Origin: Nonomuraea deserti
GTDB taxonomy: Bacteria; Actinomycetota; Actinomycetes; Streptosporangiales; Streptosporangiaceae
Direction of reading: 5' to 3'
DNA: 64,000 nucleotides
Assembly (NCBI RefSeq): GCF_004348685.1
Contig: NZ_SMKO01000007.1
Coordinates: 62,001-126,000 of the forward strand
The notes beneath the pieces were generated by a model. The model was not told where the DNA came from and did not search any database. It saw only the letters and a program-made list of their open reading frames with translations. Made by a program: the position numbers and the translations under genes. This document shows positions 1 through 11,213 of this stretch, one piece after another. The stretch's first letter is position 1. Every line of letters starts with the position of its first letter.

Positions 1-818
1 CCGGCGGTGACCATGGTCGCGGCGTGGATCAGGGCCGACACGGGGGTCGGGCCCTCCATGGCGTCGAGCAGCCAGGACTGCAGCGGCAGCTGCGCCGACT
101 TGCCGCACGCGCCGAGGAGCAGCAGCAGGCCGATGGCCAGCATGGTGCCGTTCTCGGTGCCGGGCGTGATCTGCTCGCCGAGGCCCTGGAACGTGAGGGT
201 CCCGAACGTGGTCCAGATGACGAACATGCCGACCAGCAGGCCGAAGTCGCCGACACGGTTGACGACGAACGCCTTCTTCGCCGCGACCGCCGCCGACGGC
301 TTGAACTGCCAGAACCCGATCAGCAGGTACGAGGCCAGGCCCACGCCCTCCCAGCCGATGAACAGACCCACGTAGTTGTCGGCCAGCACCAGCAGGAGCA
401 TCGCGGCCACGAACAGGTTCAGGTAGGCGAAGAACCTGCGCCGGTGCTCGTCATGCGACATGTAGCCGATGGAGTAGATGTGGATCAGCGAGCCCACACC
501 GGTGATCAACAGGGCGAAGCTGATCGACAGCGGGTCGATCAGCAGCCCCATGTCGACCATGCCGGGGATGAACTCGTAGAGATGCACGGCCCGCCGGCGC
601 TCCTCCTCCCCGAACCCGATCAGCTCGAAGAACCCCAGCACCGCCACGGCGAACGAGGCGAGGGACATGGCCACGCCCAGCAGATGGCCCCAGCGGTTCG
701 TGAACCGGCCGAACACCAGCAGGACGAACGCCCCGACGAGCGGGAAGGCGATCATCAGCCAGGACAGTCCGATCACGCCGCCGGTGTGCTGGGCGATCTC
801 AGCGATTTGAGATTCCAC
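1..818 (-). CDS. nuoL: NADH-quinone oxidoreductase subunit L (3' end outside window)
   Basis: Antiporter-like membrane subunit of respiratory complex I, carrying part of the proton-pumping machinery. About 272 N-terminal residues are present. The reading frame runs off the left edge, so the C-terminal half is missing only because of the window boundary. The visible part has the typical NuoL run of hydrophobic helices, a segment reading [17 protein letters not shown], the motif NRVGDFGLL, and the conserved [20 protein letters not shown] region that belongs to the proton channel. I chose the GTG at 818 because it lies just after the nuoK stop (10-base gap) and begins a normal N-terminus leading into the first membrane helix. 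It is the last nuo gene seen in this minus-strand operon; nuoM and nuoN would be expected beyond the edge. Confidence 0.95.
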   Translation of the reverse strand, partial: MESQIAEIAQHTGGVIGLSWLMIAFPLVGAFVLLVFGRFTNRWGHLLGVAMSLASFAVAVLGFFELIGFGEEERRRAVHLYEFIPGMVDMGLLIDPLSISFALLITGVGSLIHIYSIGYMSHDEHRRRFFAYLNLFVAAMLLLVLADNYVGLFIGWEGVGLASYLLIGFWQFKPSAAVAAKKAFVVNRVGDFGLLVGMFVIWTTFGTLTFQGLGEQITPGTENGTMLAIGLLLLLGACGKSAQLPLQSWLLDAMEGPTPVSALIHAATMVTA

Positions 819-828
819 CAGTCACCTC

Positions 829-1125
829 TTAGTACTTCAGCAGGTTGGCGTCGTCGACGGACGCGGACCTGCGGGTTCGGAAGATCGTCACGATGATGGC
901 CAGGCCGACGACGACCTCGGCCGCGGCCACCACCATCACGAAGAACGCGATGATCTGGCCTTCCAGGTTGCCGACCTGCCTGGAGAAGGTGACGAAGGCG
1001 AGGTTGCAGGCGTTGAGCATGAGCTCCACGCACATGAACACCACGATCGCGTTGCGCCGGATGAGCACGCCCATCGCGCCGATGGCGAACAGCAGCCCCG
1101 AAAGGATCAGGTAGTGCGTGGTCAC
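829..1125 (-). CDS. nuoK: NADH-quinone oxidoreductase subunit K
   Basis: Small (98 aa) membrane subunit of complex I with three transmembrane helices, related to MrpC. The second helix contains the family's conserved glutamate region ([16 protein letters not shown]), which is part of the proton-translocation path. Length and spacing of helices match the family. The GTG start overlaps the nuoJ stop by four bases (GTGA), which implies translational coupling. The C-terminal tail is charged and short. Nothing unusual was seen. Confidence 0.96.
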   Translation of the reverse strand: MTTHYLILSGLLFAIGAMGVLIRRNAIVVFMCVELMLNACNLAFVTFSRQVGNLEGQIIAFFVMVVAAAEVVVGLAIIVTIFRTRRSASVDDANLLKY

Positions 1126-1931
1126 TTGGTCACCCCGTTGCTCTCTTCGGCGTTGCTCTCCGCGTCGCCGCTCTCCGAGCCCTCGTCATCGGCCCGGTGC
1201 CTGATGGCCGCGGCGAGCTTGGGGTCCTCGGGCAGGTGGCCGTGCTCGACGTCGTAGCGCGCGATGTAGCGGTTGACCGAGGACTCCGCGACCGACCCGT
1301 CCGGCAGCAGCGCCGGCATGTCGATGGCGTTGTTCCTGGCGTAGGTGCCGGGGCCGGGCAGCGGCGACGGGCGGTCGCCGAGGAACCGGGCGCGGGACAG
1401 GTCCTTCTGCGTGGCCTTCTCGGTGAGCCGCTCGCGGTGCGCCAGGACCATCGCGCCGAGCGCGGCGGTGATCAGCAGGGCCGAGGTGATCTCGAACGCG
1501 AAGACGTACTTGGTGAACAGCAGCAGCGCGATGGAGCGGATGTAGCCGCCCTGCGCCGTGGCCTGCGCCAGGCCTACCTCGTCGGCGAAGATCGCGTTGC
1601 CGAAGGCGAGGACGATCAGCGTCACGAAGCCGAGCGCCGCGATGGCGGCCCAGAAACGCTGGCCCTTCAGCGTCTCGACGAAGGAGTCCGACGAGTCCAC
1701 GCCGACGAGCATGAGCACGAACAGGAACAGCATCATGATCGCGCCGGTGTACACGATGATCTGCACCGCGGCCAGGAAGGGCGCGTCCTGCACGGCGTAC
1801 AGGACGGCCAGGCTGAGCATCACGGTGCCGAGCATCAGCGCGGAGTAGACGGCCTTCCGGTTGAAGACCACGCCGAGCGCGGCGCCGACGGAGACGACGG
1901 CGAGCACCCAGAAAGTGATGGTCTCACCCAT
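1122..1931 (-). CDS. nuoJ: NADH-quinone oxidoreductase subunit J
   Basis: Complex I membrane subunit J, about 269 aa from the ATG at 1931, with five N-terminal helices beginning [20 protein letters not shown] and the conserved [20 protein letters not shown] helix. A longer frame extends upstream to 1985 but runs into the end of nuoI; the ATG at 1931 overlaps the nuoI stop by eight bases and starts directly before the first helix, so I prefer it. After the last helix comes an acidic cytoplasmic tail of roughly 100 residues, rich in Glu, Asp and Ser, longer than in Escherichia coli NuoJ but usual in actinobacteria. Confidence 0.93.
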   Translation of the reverse strand: MGETITFWVLAVVSVGAALGVVFNRKAVYSALMLGTVMLSLAVLYAVQDAPFLAAVQIIVYTGAIMMLFLFVLMLVGVDSSDSFVETLKGQRFWAAIAALGFVTLIVLAFGNAIFADEVGLAQATAQGGYIRSIALLLFTKYVFAFEITSALLITAALGAMVLAHRERLTEKATQKDLSRARFLGDRPSPLPGPGTYARNNAIDMPALLPDGSVAESSVNRYIARYDVEHGHLPEDPKLAAAIRHRADDEGSESGDAESNAEESNGVTK

Positions 1932-2439
1932 TGGTCCGTCCCAGACGGTAGTAGTCCTCTTCGGTCTCGCCGAGCCGCATCGCATGCGGAGGCTGCTCCA
2001 TGCCCTGAGTCAGGGGCGCGAGGAGCATCTCCTTGGTGTAGATGAGGCTCTCGCGGCTGCTGTCGGCGAGCTCGTACTCGTTCGTCATGGTGAGCGCGCG
2101 GGTCGGGCAGGCCTCGATGCACAGGCCGCACAGGATGCACCGCAGATAGTTGATCTGGTACGTGCGCCCGTAACGCTCGCCCGGCGAGAAGCGCTCCTCG
2201 TCGGTGTTGTCCGCGCCCTCGACGAAGATCGCGTCGGCCGGACACGCCCAGGCGCACAGCTCGCACCCGATGCACTTCTCCAGCCCGTCAGGCCAGCGGT
2301 TGAGCTGGTGACGCCCGTGGAAGCGCGGGGCCGTCGGCCTCTTCTCCTCCGGGTAGTTCGTCGTGACGGGCTTCTTGAACATCGTATGGAAGGTGACCCC
2401 GAAGCCCTTGACGGGGTTCAGCCAATCAGTTAGTCCCAC
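1924..2439 (-). CDS. nuoI: NADH-quinone oxidoreductase subunit I (two 4Fe-4S clusters)
   Basis: Ferredoxin-like peripheral-arm subunit that carries clusters N6a and N6b and passes electrons towards NuoB. Two CxxCxxCxxxC motifs are visible: [11 protein letters not shown] (about residues 56-66) and [11 protein letters not shown] (about 101-111). Length is 171 aa, normal for the family. The start is a GTG at 2439 that overlaps the end of nuoH; its 3' end overlaps nuoJ. The residues after the second cluster motif form an extended C-terminal tail typical of actinobacterial NuoI. Confidence 0.97.
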   Translation of the reverse strand: MGLTDWLNPVKGFGVTFHTMFKKPVTTNYPEEKRPTAPRFHGRHQLNRWPDGLEKCIGCELCAWACPADAIFVEGADNTDEERFSPGERYGRTYQINYLRCILCGLCIEACPTRALTMTNEYELADSSRESLIYTKEMLLAPLTQGMEQPPHAMRLGETEEDYYRLGRTNG

Positions 2440-3727
2440 TGGGAATCTCCTTGTGCTGCACCCCGTGGTAGTGCGGCAGATCGAGCGGCGGCACCGGGAA
2501 GCCGCCCGCCACCGGCTCCTTGGACAGTTCCTCGAACTCGGCCTCCACCTGGGCCTTCCTGGCCTCCCTGCGCCGCTGGTTGACGGTGTCGAACCGCATC
2601 CAGATGGCCAGCGCCCCGATCACGATCACCGCGCCGAGCCCGATGCCGATCATCCGGTCGCCCTCGTTGATCACGACGTTGCGCACCGCGGCCACCAGCA
2701 GGATCCACGCCAGGTTGACCGGGATCAGCACCTTCCAGCCCAACGCCATGAGCTGGTCGTACCGGACGCGCGGCAGCGAGGCACGGACCCACACGATGAA
2801 ACTGAAGGTCAGCACGAACTTGATGAAGAACCACAGCACCGGCAGCCAGCCGACGTTCGCACCGTCCCAGAGCGAGATCGGCCACGGCGCCCGCCAGCCG
2901 CCCAGGAACAACGTCACCGCGATACCGGAGGCGGTGAACGTGTGCAGATATTCGCCCATCATGATGAGCGCGAACTTCAGCGACGAGGAATATTCGGTCT
3001 GGAACCCGCCGACCAGCTCGCCCTCACCCTCGGGCAGGTCGAACGGAATGCGCGCGGCCTCGCCGAACATGCAGACCACGTAGATCAGGAACGACGGGAT
3101 CAGCAGGACCGCGAACCAGGTCTGCTCCTGCGCCTTGACGATCTCCGACGTCGACAGCGTGCCCGCGAACAGGAAGATGGCCACGAACGACAACCCCATG
3201 GCGATCTCGTACGAGACCACCTGGGCCGCCGACCGCAGCCCGCCCAGCAGCGCGTACGGCGAGCGCGACGACCACCCGGCCAGCACCACGCCGTAGACCG
3301 AGACCGCGCCCATGGCCAGCATGAACAGCACCGCCACCGGCAGGTCGACCAGCTGCAGCGGCGTCTGCACGCCGAACAGGTTGACCATCGGCGCGAACGG
3401 CACGATCGAGAAGGCCAGGAACGCCGGCACCACCATGATGACCGGCGCCAGCAGGTAGAGGACCTTGTCGACGGTCCGCGGGAAGAGGTCCTCCTTCAGG
3501 CCCATCTTCAGGCCGTCGGCCACGGACTGCAGCAGACCGAACTTGCCGGCCCGGTTGGGGCCGTAGCGGTGCTGCATCCGCGAGATCAGCTTGCGCTCGA
3601 ACCAGACGCCGAACAGGACGCCCAGCATCAGGAAGACGAACAGCATCACGGCCTTGATGATGGTGATCCACAGCGGGTCCTTGCCGAAGTCGGCGAGGGT
3701 GGGATCGGCCGCGAGAAGGTGCATCAT
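2426..3727 (-). CDS. nuoH: NADH-quinone oxidoreductase subunit H
   Basis: Membrane subunit at the junction with the quinone site of complex I, about 433 aa with eight or more helices. It starts with two Met codons (3727 and 3724) that overlap the nuoG stop in an ATGA arrangement. Diagnostic segments are [20 protein letters not shown] near residue 50, the [19 protein letters not shown] loop, and [20 protein letters not shown], a quinone-site loop. The C-terminal 60 residues are charged and extend beyond the E. coli protein, as in other actinobacteria. The reading frame remains open far upstream of the chosen start, but that part lies antisense-free within nuoG in another frame and is a shadow. 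Confidence 0.96.
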   Translation of the reverse strand: MMHLLAADPTLADFGKDPLWITIIKAVMLFVFLMLGVLFGVWFERKLISRMQHRYGPNRAGKFGLLQSVADGLKMGLKEDLFPRTVDKVLYLLAPVIMVVPAFLAFSIVPFAPMVNLFGVQTPLQLVDLPVAVLFMLAMGAVSVYGVVLAGWSSRSPYALLGGLRSAAQVVSYEIAMGLSFVAIFLFAGTLSTSEIVKAQEQTWFAVLLIPSFLIYVVCMFGEAARIPFDLPEGEGELVGGFQTEYSSSLKFALIMMGEYLHTFTASGIAVTLFLGGWRAPWPISLWDGANVGWLPVLWFFIKFVLTFSFIVWVRASLPRVRYDQLMALGWKVLIPVNLAWILLVAAVRNVVINEGDRMIGIGLGAVIVIGALAIWMRFDTVNQRRREARKAQVEAEFEELSKEPVAGGFPVPPLDLPHYHGVQHKEIPSGTN

Positions 3728-6111
3728 GAGGCGCTCCCGATCGTGACGATGTCGCCGGCCACCGCGCAAAGGTCCCGCGTGACCGAGCAGCCGCCGGAGT
3801 TGGCCGGCACCCAGACCACGCGTTCCGGCAGGTCGGCGACGCGCACCGGCAGCGTGACGGTGTCGGCCCCCGAGCCGCCGATGACGAGTTTGTCGCCGTC
3901 GACGACGCCGATCTCGGCGGCGGTGACCGCGGAGACCAGCGCCTCGGCCTCGCGGGCGGTGCCCGCGAGGTAGGGCTCGCCGTCCTGCAGCCTGCCCTCG
4001 TCGAGCAGCAGGTGCCAGGTGGCCAGCAGGGCCTGGCCGGCCGCCGGGGCGACCTGGGCGCGGGTGGCGGTGTGCGGGGCGGTGACGCGGCTGCCGCGCC
4101 AGGCGCCCAGCCCCGACAGCTCCCGCCGCACGGCCTTGGCGTCGGGCAGGCCGAGGTGCACGTCCATCCGGTCGGCCAGGTTGCCGATCACCGCGAGGTC
4201 GGACTGCAGCCCGGGCACCTTGAGCGGCGCCTCGAACGAGCGGCCCCTGCCCTCCCAGTTGACGAACGTGCCGCCCTTCTCCTGGACGGCGGCGACGGGC
4301 AGCACCACGTCGGCACGGTCGGTGACGGCGCTGGCGCGGATCTCCAGGCTGACGATGAACGGCGTGCGCTCGAGCGCGTCGAGCGCCGCCGCGGGGTCGG
4401 GCAGGTCGTAGGGGTCGACGCCGCCGACGACCAGCGCGTCCAGCTCGCCCTCGTGGGCGGCGGCGAGGATGCCTGCGGTGTCGCGGCCCGGCCCGGCGGG
4501 CAGCGAGGCCACGTTCCACGCCCTGGCGACCTCGGCCCTGGCGGTCTCGTCGTCGACCGGGCGGCCGATCGGCAGCAGGTTGGGCAGCGCGCCCGCCTCG
4601 ACCGCGCCGCGCTCGCCGGCCCTGCGCGGGATCCAGGCGAGCCGGGCGTCGGAGACGTTGGCCAGCCGTATCAGGGCGGAGAGCGCGCCCGGCACGGTGG
4701 CCAGGCGCTCGCCCGCCAGCACGATCGTGCCCTCGGCCAGCGTGCCGAGCAGGTCACCGATGGCGTCGGCCTCGGCGCCGGGAGCGGTGCGGATGAGCGT
4801 GCCGCCCATCTTGACCAGGCCGGGCGTGGCGAACGGCGCGATCGCGGTGACCTTGAGCCCCTTCTTCATCCACGCCTTGCGCAGGCGCAGGAAGACGATC
4901 GGCGACTCCTCCTCGGGCTCGAACCCGACGAGCAGCACGTGCGGGGCGTTCTCGAGGTCGGCGTAGTCGATCTCGATGCCCTTGCCGGCCACCGCGTGGG
5001 CCAGGAACTGCGCCTCCTCGGCGGAGTGCGGCCTGGCGCGGAAGTCGATGTCGTTGCTGCCCAGGGCGATCCTGGCGAACTTGGCGTAGGCGTAGGCGTC
5101 CTCGACCGTGGCCCGGCCGCCGACCAGCACGCCGGCCCTGCCGCGCGCCCTGGCCAGGCCCTCCGCGGCCACCGACAGCGCCTCGGGCCACGAGGCGGGC
5201 ACGAGCACGCCCTCCTCGTTGCGGACCAGCGGCGTCTTCAGCCGGTCGGGCTGCTGCGCGTAGGTGAACGCCCAACGGCCCTTGTCGCAGTTCCACTCCT
5301 CGTTCACCTGCGGGTCGTTGCCCGCCAGGCGGCGGGTCACCCGGCCGCGCCGGTGGTCGGTGCGCATGCTGCAGCCGGAGGCGCAGTGCTCACACGCGCT
5401 CGGCGTGGAGACCAGGTCGAACGGGCGGGCCCGGAACCGGTAGGCGGCGCCGGTCAGCGCGCCGACCGGGCAGATCTGCACCGTGTTGCCGGAGAAGTAG
5501 GAGTTGAACGGCTTGCCGTCGGCCGTGCGCACCTGCTCCTTGGCCCCGCGCTCGAAGAACTCGATGAGCGGGTCACCGGCGATCTGGTCGGAGAAGCGGA
5601 TGCAGCGCGCGCACTGCACGCAGCGCTCGCGGTCGAGCAGCACCTGCGTCGACAGCGGCAGCGGCTTGGGGAAGGTGCGCTTCTGCTCCTGGAACCGGGA
5701 CTCGCCGCGGCCGTTGGACATGGCCTGGTTCTGCAGCGGGCACTCGCCGCCCTTGTCGCAGACCGGGCAGTCGAGCGGGTGGTTCAGCAGCAGGAACTCC
5801 ATGGCCGCGCGCTGCGCCTTCTCGGCGACCGGCGAGGTGAGCTGCGTCTGCACCACCATGCCCTCGGCGACCTCGATCGCGCACGACGGCTGCGGCTTGG
5901 GGAAACCGCGGCCGTTGCCCGCGTCGGGGATGTCGACCAGGCACTGCCGGCAGTTGGCCGCCGGGTCGAGCAGCGGGTGGTCGCAGAACCGCGGGATCTG
6001 GATGCCCAGCAGCTCGGCGGCCCTGATGATCAGAGTGCCCTTGGGGACGCTGACCTGGAACCCGTCGATGGTCAGGGTCACCAGGTTCGTTTCTGTCTCT
6101 ACGACGGTCAC
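3724..6111 (-). CDS. nuoG: NADH-quinone oxidoreductase subunit G
   Basis: Large peripheral-arm iron-sulfur subunit, 795 aa. The N-terminal 2Fe-2S ferredoxin fold has cysteines at about 43, 54, 57 and 77. It is followed by the His-Cys3 cluster motif [19 protein letters not shown], and the 4Fe-4S motif [11 protein letters not shown] with its distal cysteine in [10 protein letters not shown] further four-cysteine site (CEHCASGC with a later NCDKGRWAF) marks the start of the molybdopterin-oxidoreductase-like domain that fills the rest of the protein. It starts at a GTG overlapping nuoF by four bases. Extra cluster ligands of this kind are common in actinobacterial NuoG. Confidence 0.96.
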   Translation of the reverse strand: MTVVETETNLVTLTIDGFQVSVPKGTLIIRAAELLGIQIPRFCDHPLLDPAANCRQCLVDIPDAGNGRGFPKPQPSCAIEVAEGMVVQTQLTSPVAEKAQRAAMEFLLLNHPLDCPVCDKGGECPLQNQAMSNGRGESRFQEQKRTFPKPLPLSTQVLLDRERCVQCARCIRFSDQIAGDPLIEFFERGAKEQVRTADGKPFNSYFSGNTVQICPVGALTGAAYRFRARPFDLVSTPSACEHCASGCSMRTDHRRGRVTRRLAGNDPQVNEEWNCDKGRWAFTYAQQPDRLKTPLVRNEEGVLVPASWPEALSVAAEGLARARGRAGVLVGGRATVEDAYAYAKFARIALGSNDIDFRARPHSAEEAQFLAHAVAGKGIEIDYADLENAPHVLLVGFEPEEESPIVFLRLRKAWMKKGLKVTAIAPFATPGLVKMGGTLIRTAPGAEADAIGDLLGTLAEGTIVLAGERLATVPGALSALIRLANVSDARLAWIPRRAGERGAVEAGALPNLLPIGRPVDDETARAEVARAWNVASLPAGPGRDTAGILAAAHEGELDALVVGGVDPYDLPDPAAALDALERTPFIVSLEIRASAVTDRADVVLPVAAVQEKGGTFVNWEGRGRSFEAPLKVPGLQSDLAVIGNLADRMDVHLGLPDAKAVRRELSGLGAWRGSRVTAPHTATRAQVAPAAGQALLATWHLLLDEGRLQDGEPYLAGTAREAEALVSAVTAAEIGVVDGDKLVIGGSGADTVTLPVRVADLPERVVWVPANSGGCSVTRDLCAVAGDIVTIGSAS

Positions 6112-7403
6112 TGCTCACCCCAGAGAGTGGACTTCTTCGGGTCGAACGGGCAGCCGCCGATCTCGAAGTGCTTGAGGTACTCATCGCGGAAGTACTTCAC
6201 CGAGGAGTGGATCGGGCTGGTGGCGCCGTCGCCCAGCGCGCAGAACGACCGGCCCAGGATGTTGTCCGCGATGTCGGTGATCGTGGCCAGGTCGTCCTCG
6301 GTGCCCTGGCCCGCCTCCAGGCGCTTGAGCACCTGCTTGAGCCAGTAGGTGCCCTCGCGGCACGGCGTGCACTTGCCGCACGACTCGTGGGCGTAGAACT
6401 CCGTCCAGCGCAGCACCGTACGGACCACGCAGGTGGTCTCGTCGAAGATCTGCAGGGCGCGGGTGCCGAGCATCGAGCCCTTGGCGCCGACCGCCTCGAA
6501 GTCGAGCGGCACGTCGAGGTGCTCGTCGGTGAAGATCGGCGTGGAGGAGCCGCCCGGGGTCCAGAACTTGATCTGGTGCCCGGCGCGGACGCCGCCGGCC
6601 ATGCTGAGGAGCTCGCGCAGCGTGATGCCGAGCGGCGCTTCGTACTGGCCGGGCCGGGTGACGTGGCCGCTCAGCGAGAAGATGCCGAAGCCCTTGGACT
6701 TCTCGGTGCCCATCCCGGCGAACCAGTCGGCGCCGTTGCCGATGATGGAGGGAACACTGGCGATCGACTCCACGTTGTTCACCACAGTGGGCGAGGCGTA
6801 GAGACCCGCCACGGCCGGGAACGGAGGCTTGAGTCGCGGTTGACCCCTGAAGCCTTCGAGCGAGTCGAGCAGCGCCGTCTCCTCGCCGCAGATGTAGGCG
6901 CCCGCGCCGCTGTGCACGACCAGCTCCAGGTCATATCCGGAGCCGAAGATGTCGGTGCCGAGATAACCCTTCGCGTACGCCTCGCGCACGGCCGCCTGCA
7001 CGCGCCTGATCACGTGCAGCACCTCGCCGCGCACGTAGATGAAGGCGTGATTGGCCCGGATCGCGTACGACGTGATGATGACGCCCTCGACCAGCGCGTG
7101 CGGGTTGGCCATCATCAGCGGGATGTCCTTGCAGGTGCCCGGCTCCGACTCGTCGGCGTTGACGACGAGATAGTGCGGCTTGCCGTCCCCCTGCGGGATG
7201 AAACCCCACTTCATGCCGGTCGGGAAGCCCGCGCCGCCGCGGCCGCGCAGCCCGGAGTCCTTGACGGCCTGGATGACGGCGTCGGGCTCCAGGCCCAGCG
7301 CCTTCTTGGCCGCCTCGTACTCGCCGTAGCCGTCGAGGGTGAAGCTGTTGGGCTGGTCCCACTTCGCGGTGAGTACCGGCGTCAGCGTGGTCGTCACTGG
7401 CAC
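6108..7403 (-). CDS. nuoF: NADH-quinone oxidoreductase subunit F (NADH and FMN binding)
   Basis: The NADH dehydrogenase subunit that binds NADH, FMN and cluster N3; 431 aa, normal length. The NADH-binding glycine-rich loop reads [15 protein letters not shown] (about residues 54-68). The FMN-binding stretch is [14 protein letters not shown], and the 4Fe-4S motif is [12 protein letters not shown] with the fourth cysteine further on in FCALGD. The start is a GTG at 7403; another in-frame GTG lies two codons later. Unlike most junctions in this operon, it is separated from nuoE by about 70 bases that hold a dispersed-type repeat. Confidence 0.97.
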   Translation of the reverse strand: MPVTTTLTPVLTAKWDQPNSFTLDGYGEYEAAKKALGLEPDAVIQAVKDSGLRGRGGAGFPTGMKWGFIPQGDGKPHYLVVNADESEPGTCKDIPLMMANPHALVEGVIITSYAIRANHAFIYVRGEVLHVIRRVQAAVREAYAKGYLGTDIFGSGYDLELVVHSGAGAYICGEETALLDSLEGFRGQPRLKPPFPAVAGLYASPTVVNNVESIASVPSIIGNGADWFAGMGTEKSKGFGIFSLSGHVTRPGQYEAPLGITLRELLSMAGGVRAGHQIKFWTPGGSSTPIFTDEHLDVPLDFEAVGAKGSMLGTRALQIFDETTCVVRTVLRWTEFYAHESCGKCTPCREGTYWLKQVLKRLEAGQGTEDDLATITDIADNILGRSFCALGDGATSPIHSSVKYFRDEYLKHFEIGGCPFDPKKSTLWGEQ

Positions 7404-7446
7404 TCCTCGCCTTCGGCTCGTCGCACCTGTGACGACAAGTGGCTGT

Positions 7447-7477
7447 GTCGATTCGATCGCTCGCTACGCTCGCTCAT
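7447..7477. repeat. Short GCGAGCG-type repeat in the nuoE-nuoF spacer
   Basis: The 70-base spacer between nuoE and nuoF contains, on the minus strand, GCGAGCGTAGCGAGCG, that is two copies of GCGAGCG separated by TA. It begins directly at the nuoE stop codon. All other nuo junctions up to nuoL overlap or nearly touch, so this is an insertion into an otherwise compact operon. I remember similar phrases as common intergenic words in Streptosporangiales genomes, but copy number cannot be tested here. Confidence 0.5.
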
Positions 7478-8130
7478 GCCTCGGGGGCCTTCCATCCGTG
7501 GGCCTTGGCGACCTTCAGACCCTCCAGCGAGGGGCCGGCGGCCGACGGGCCGTCGCCCGCGAGGTCGTCGGGCAGGCCCGCGAGCACGCGCGAGGCCTCC
7601 TTGAAGGAGCAGAGCTTCTTCGGGCCGCGCGTGGGCCGCACGTCCTTGCCGTCGCGCAGGTCGTCGACGAGCTGCTTGGCCGACTCGGGCGTCTGGTTGT
7701 CGAAGAACTCCCAGTTGACCATCATGACGGGGGCGAAGTCGCAGGCCGCGTTGCACTCGATGCGCTCCAGCGAGACCTTGCCGTCGGGGGTCGCCTCGTC
7801 GTGTCCGACGCCGACGTGCTCCGACAACTCCTCCCAGATCTCGTCGCCGCCCATGACCGCGCACAGCGCGTTGATGCAGACGCCGACGTGATAGTCGCCG
7901 ACCGGCTTGCGCTTGTACATGGTGTAGAACGTCGCGACGCCGGTGACCTCGGCCTTGCTGATGCCCAGCATCTCGGCACAGAACTCCTGCCCGTCGTCGG
8001 AGACGTAGCCGTCCTCCGACTGCACGAGGTGGAGCAGCGGCAGCAGCGCCGACCGCGTCTTCGGGTAGCGCCCGATGATCTCCTTGGCGTCCCGTTCCAG
8101 ACGCTCACGGACATCCGGTGCAAATGTCAC
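7474..8130 (-). CDS. nuoE: NADH-quinone oxidoreductase subunit E (2Fe-2S)
   Basis: 24-kDa thioredoxin-fold subunit of complex I carrying cluster N1a, 218 aa. The four ligands are in the spaced motifs CINALC and CNAACDFAP, the usual NuoE pattern. The N-terminal helical part ([20 protein letters not shown]) is typical. The C-terminal 50 residues after [13 protein letters not shown] form an acidic, Ala/Gly-rich tail. Its GTG start overlaps the nuoD stop by four bases. Confidence 0.96.
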   Translation of the reverse strand: MTFAPDVRERLERDAKEIIGRYPKTRSALLPLLHLVQSEDGYVSDDGQEFCAEMLGISKAEVTGVATFYTMYKRKPVGDYHVGVCINALCAVMGGDEIWEELSEHVGVGHDEATPDGKVSLERIECNAACDFAPVMMVNWEFFDNQTPESAKQLVDDLRDGKDVRPTRGPKKLCSFKEASRVLAGLPDDLAGDGPSAAGPSLEGLKVAKAHGWKAPEA

Positions 8131-9452
8131 CGGTCCACACCTCCCATGACAGGGTCGATAGATGCCACCGCGGCGATCACGTCGGCGACCTGGCCACCCT
8201 CGGCCATCGCGGGGAAGCCCTGCAGGTTGCAGAAGGACGGCTCGCGGAAATGCACGCGGTAGGGGCGGGTGCCGCCGTCGCTGACCACGTGCGCGCCGAG
8301 CTCGCCCTTGGGCGACTCGATGCTGGCGTACGCCTGCCCGGCCGGCACCCTGAAGCCCTCGGTCACCAGCTTGAAGTGGTGGATGAGGGCCTCCATCGAG
8401 GTGCCCATGATGTGGGCGATGTGGTCGGGCGAGTTACCGAACCCGTCGGGGCCGAGCGCGAGCTGCGCGGGCCAGCCGATCTTCTTGTCCTCGATCATCA
8501 CCGGGTCGCCCTTGAGCGGCCCCGCGATACGGTCGAGCGCCTGCTCGACGATCTTGAGGGACTCCTCCATCTCCTTCATCCGGACGAGGTAGCGCGAGTA
8601 GACGTCGCAACCACGCTCGGTGGGGACGTCGAACTCGTACGTCTCGTAGCCGCAGTAGGGCTGCGACTTGCGCAGGTCCCACGGCAGGCCCGCGGCGCGC
8701 AGGATCGGGCCGGTGATGCCCAGCGCCATGCAGCCGGTCAGGTCGAGGTAGGCGACGTCCTGGGTGCGGCGGACGTAGACCGGGTTCTCGTCGAGGAGCT
8801 TGCGGATGTCCTTGATCCGCTTGGGCATCTCCTTGAGGAACTCGCCTACCTTGTCGACCGCGCCCGCGGGCAGGTCGACGCTCACGCCGCCCGGCCGGAT
8901 GTAGGCGTGGTTCATGCGCAGGCCGGTGATGTACTCGAACAGGTCCATGACCATCTCGCGGTCGCGGTACCCGAAGAGGAACGGCGTGGTCGCGCCCAGC
9001 TCCATGCCGAACGTGCCCATGGCCACCAGGTGCGAGGCGATGCGGTTGAGCTCCATCATCATCACGCGGATGGCCTGCGCCCGGTCAGGGATGCGGTCCT
9101 CGATGCCGAGCAGCTTCTCCACGCCCATGCAGTAGGCGGTCTCGTTGAAGATCGGCGAGAGGTAGTCCATGCGGGTCACGAACGTGGTGCCCTGGGTCCA
9201 CGTCCGGTATTCGATGTTCTTCTCGATGCCGGTGTGCAGGTAGCCGATGACGCCGCGCGCCTCGGTGACCGTCTCACCGTCGAGGGTCAGGACCAGCCGC
9301 AGCACGCCGTGCGTGGACGGGTGCTGCGGGCCCATGTTGACGACCAGGCGCTCGTCCTGCGAGTCGCGCACGCCGGACACGACCTGGTCCCAGTCGGCCC
9401 CGGTGACCGAGTAGACCTTGCCCTCGGTCGCCTCGTCATAAGCCGTGCTCAC
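8127..9452 (-). CDS. nuoD: NADH-quinone oxidoreductase subunit D
   Basis: 49-kDa subunit that forms the quinone-binding pocket together with NuoB; 441 aa. Seen in the sequence: the loop GPQHPSTHG (about residues 41-49), [24 protein letters not shown], and the C-terminal segment of the family. The GTG start at 9452 is preceded by GGGAGGA, a good ribosome binding site. About 46 bases separate it from nuoC. Confidence 0.97.
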   Translation of the reverse strand: MSTAYDEATEGKVYSVTGADWDQVVSGVRDSQDERLVVNMGPQHPSTHGVLRLVLTLDGETVTEARGVIGYLHTGIEKNIEYRTWTQGTTFVTRMDYLSPIFNETAYCMGVEKLLGIEDRIPDRAQAIRVMMMELNRIASHLVAMGTFGMELGATTPFLFGYRDREMVMDLFEYITGLRMNHAYIRPGGVSVDLPAGAVDKVGEFLKEMPKRIKDIRKLLDENPVYVRRTQDVAYLDLTGCMALGITGPILRAAGLPWDLRKSQPYCGYETYEFDVPTERGCDVYSRYLVRMKEMEESLKIVEQALDRIAGPLKGDPVMIEDKKIGWPAQLALGPDGFGNSPDHIAHIMGTSMEALIHHFKLVTEGFRVPAGQAYASIESPKGELGAHVVSDGGTRPYRVHFREPSFCNLQGFPAMAEGGQVADVIAAVASIDPVMGGVDR

Positions 9453-9498
9453 GCGTGTTCCTCCCGCCGGTCGTCAACGCTCAGCTCGACATGCTCGC

Positions 9499-10203
9499 TC
9501 ACGCGTACGACCTCCTGTGATCGGGCGAGGGGACGGTGGCGCCCCGGTATTCGACGGGGATGCCGCCCAGCGGATAGTCCTTGCGCTGGGGGTGGCCGTC
9601 CCAGTCGTCCGGCATCATGATCCGGGTCAGGCCCGGATGGCCGTCGAAGACGATGCCGAAGAAGTCGTACGTCTCCCGCTCATGCCAGTCATGACCAGGG
9701 TAAACGCCTACGGTGGATGGAATGTGCGGGTCGTCGTCGGGGCAGGCGGCCTCGACGCGCACGCGCCTGTTGAAGGTGATCGAGCACAGGTGGATGACCG
9801 CGTGCAGCTCCTCGCCCGTCAGGTGCGGGTAGTGCACGCCGGACACGCCGAGCGAGAGCTCGAAGCGCAGCGCCGGGTCGTCACGCAGCTTCTGGCAGAC
9901 CTCGACCAGCCGCTCACGCTTGACGTGCAGGGTGAGCTCGCCGCGGTCGACGACGACCCGATCGATCGCGTCGTCGAGCGCGAGCGCGTCGACGATCTCG
10001 TCGAAGTAGCCGCCGTACGGGCGAGGCGTGGAGATCTGGGGCTGCCGGCGTACGACGAGGCCGCCGTAGCCGGAGGTGTCGCCGGAGTCCGCGGCCCCGA
10101 ACATGCCGCGCCTGGCGACGGGCGACTCGGGCACCGCGGGCACCTGGGCCTCGGGCGTCTGCCCGCTGTCCGGGCTGCCAGGGAGGTTGTCGGGCGAGGT
10201 CAC
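9499..10203 (-). CDS. nuoC: NADH-quinone oxidoreductase subunit C
   Basis: 30-kDa peripheral-arm subunit, 234 aa from the GTG at 10203. That codon overlaps the nuoB stop (GTGA), so the longer open frame upstream is not used. The conserved C-terminal part includes [20 protein letters not shown] and the [14 protein letters not shown] region. The first 60 residues are Pro/Ser/Gly-rich and look disordered, which is common in actinobacterial NuoC. Confidence 0.95.
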   Translation of the reverse strand: MTSPDNLPGSPDSGQTPEAQVPAVPESPVARRGMFGAADSGDTSGYGGLVVRRQPQISTPRPYGGYFDEIVDALALDDAIDRVVVDRGELTLHVKRERLVEVCQKLRDDPALRFELSLGVSGVHYPHLTGEELHAVIHLCSITFNRRVRVEAACPDDDPHIPSTVGVYPGHDWHERETYDFFGIVFDGHPGLTRIMMPDDWDGHPQRKDYPLGGIPVEYRGATVPSPDHRRSYA

Positions 10204-10751
10204 TTCGATGCCCCCTGGTCGATCAACGGCAGCGTACGCAGCGCCTGCAGCTCGAGCTCGTCGATCTGCTCGGCCCGGTGCGCGCCGAACTTCATGTTCT
10301 GGATCTTGTCGTGCAGCTTCACGATCGCGTCGATCAGCATCTCGGGCCGCGGCGGGCAGCCGGGCAGGTAGATGTCGACCGGCACGATGTGGTCGACGCC
10401 CTGCACGATGGCGTAGTTGTTGAACATGCCGCCGCTGGAGGCGCACACGCCCATCGAGATGACCCACTTGGGCTCGGCCATCTGGTCATAGATCTGGCGC
10501 AGCACGGGGGCCATCTTCTGCGAGACCCGCCCGGCGACGATCATGAGGTCGGCCTGGCGAGGAGACGCCGAAGCGCGCTCCATGCCGAAGCGCGCCAGGT
10601 CGTAGTGGGGGCCACCGGTGGCCATCAGCTCGATGGCGCAACAGGCGAGGCCGAACGTGGCCGGCCACACGGAGTTCTTGCGCGCCCATCCGGCGGCCGC
10701 CTCGACGGTGCTGAGGATGAACCCGCTGGGGAGTTTCTCTTCAAGTCCCAT
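10200..10751 (-). CDS. nuoB: NADH-quinone oxidoreductase subunit B (cluster N2)
   Basis: PSST subunit that holds cluster N2, the electron donor to quinone; 183 aa from the ATG at 10751. The paired cysteines are visible in [10 protein letters not shown], with the remaining ligands in [14 protein letters not shown] and [10 protein letters not shown]. The ATG lies two bases after the nuoA stop. The long open frame upstream overlaps nuoA in a different frame and is ignored. Confidence 0.97.
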   Translation of the reverse strand: MGLEEKLPSGFILSTVEAAAGWARKNSVWPATFGLACCAIELMATGGPHYDLARFGMERASASPRQADLMIVAGRVSQKMAPVLRQIYDQMAEPKWVISMGVCASSGGMFNNYAIVQGVDHIVPVDIYLPGCPPRPEMLIDAIVKLHDKIQNMKFGAHRAEQIDELELQALRTLPLIDQGASK

Positions 10752-10753
10752 TT

Positions 10754-11149
10754 TCAGTCCCAGTCCAGACCCTTGCGGCGCCACACGTACGCGTAGGCGG
10801 CGAGCACGGTGACGATGAACAGCAGCATCTCCACCAGGGCGAACAGCCCAAGGCCCGGGGCGATCGCCTGGCCCGCGTCGTTCAGCTCCGGCGCGAACGA
10901 GACCGCCCACGGATAGAGGAAGATGATCTCGATGTCGAACACGATGAAGAGCATCGCGGTGACCATGTATTTGAGCGGGAACCGTCCGCCACCGACCGGC
11001 TGGGGCGTCGGCTCGATGCCGCATTCGTAGGCGTCAAGCTTGGCGCGGTTCCAGCGCTTGGGGCCGGTGAAGGGAGCGATGGCGACCGAGAAGATCGCGA
11101 AGCCCCCCGCGAGAACGGCGAGCACCAGGATGGGCACGTAAAGGTCCAT
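10754..11149 (-). CDS. nuoA: NADH-quinone oxidoreductase subunit A
   Basis: First nuo gene of the operon: a small membrane subunit (131 aa) with three helices. The conserved loop between helices one and two reads [21 protein letters not shown], and helix two begins [21 protein letters not shown] 64-base gap separates it from the reductase gene upstream on the same strand, short enough for co-transcription. Confidence 0.97.
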   Translation of the reverse strand: MDLYVPILVLAVLAGGFAIFSVAIAPFTGPKRWNRAKLDAYECGIEPTPQPVGGGRFPLKYMVTAMLFIVFDIEIIFLYPWAVSFAPELNDAGQAIAPGLGLFALVEMLLFIVTVLAAYAYVWRRKGLDWD

Positions 11150-11213
11150 CGCTACGCCTCCTCTGGAGTCGCCGCGCGCGCGGGCGCGCAGCCGGATCTG
11201 TCAGTTCTGAGAT

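Noticed and set aside
24-896. Long plus-strand open frames opposite the nuo genes, such as this 290-codon one
   Set aside because: They are Gln/His/Arg-rich translations of the antisense strand of strongly recognisable minus-strand genes, with no domains or ribosome binding sites.
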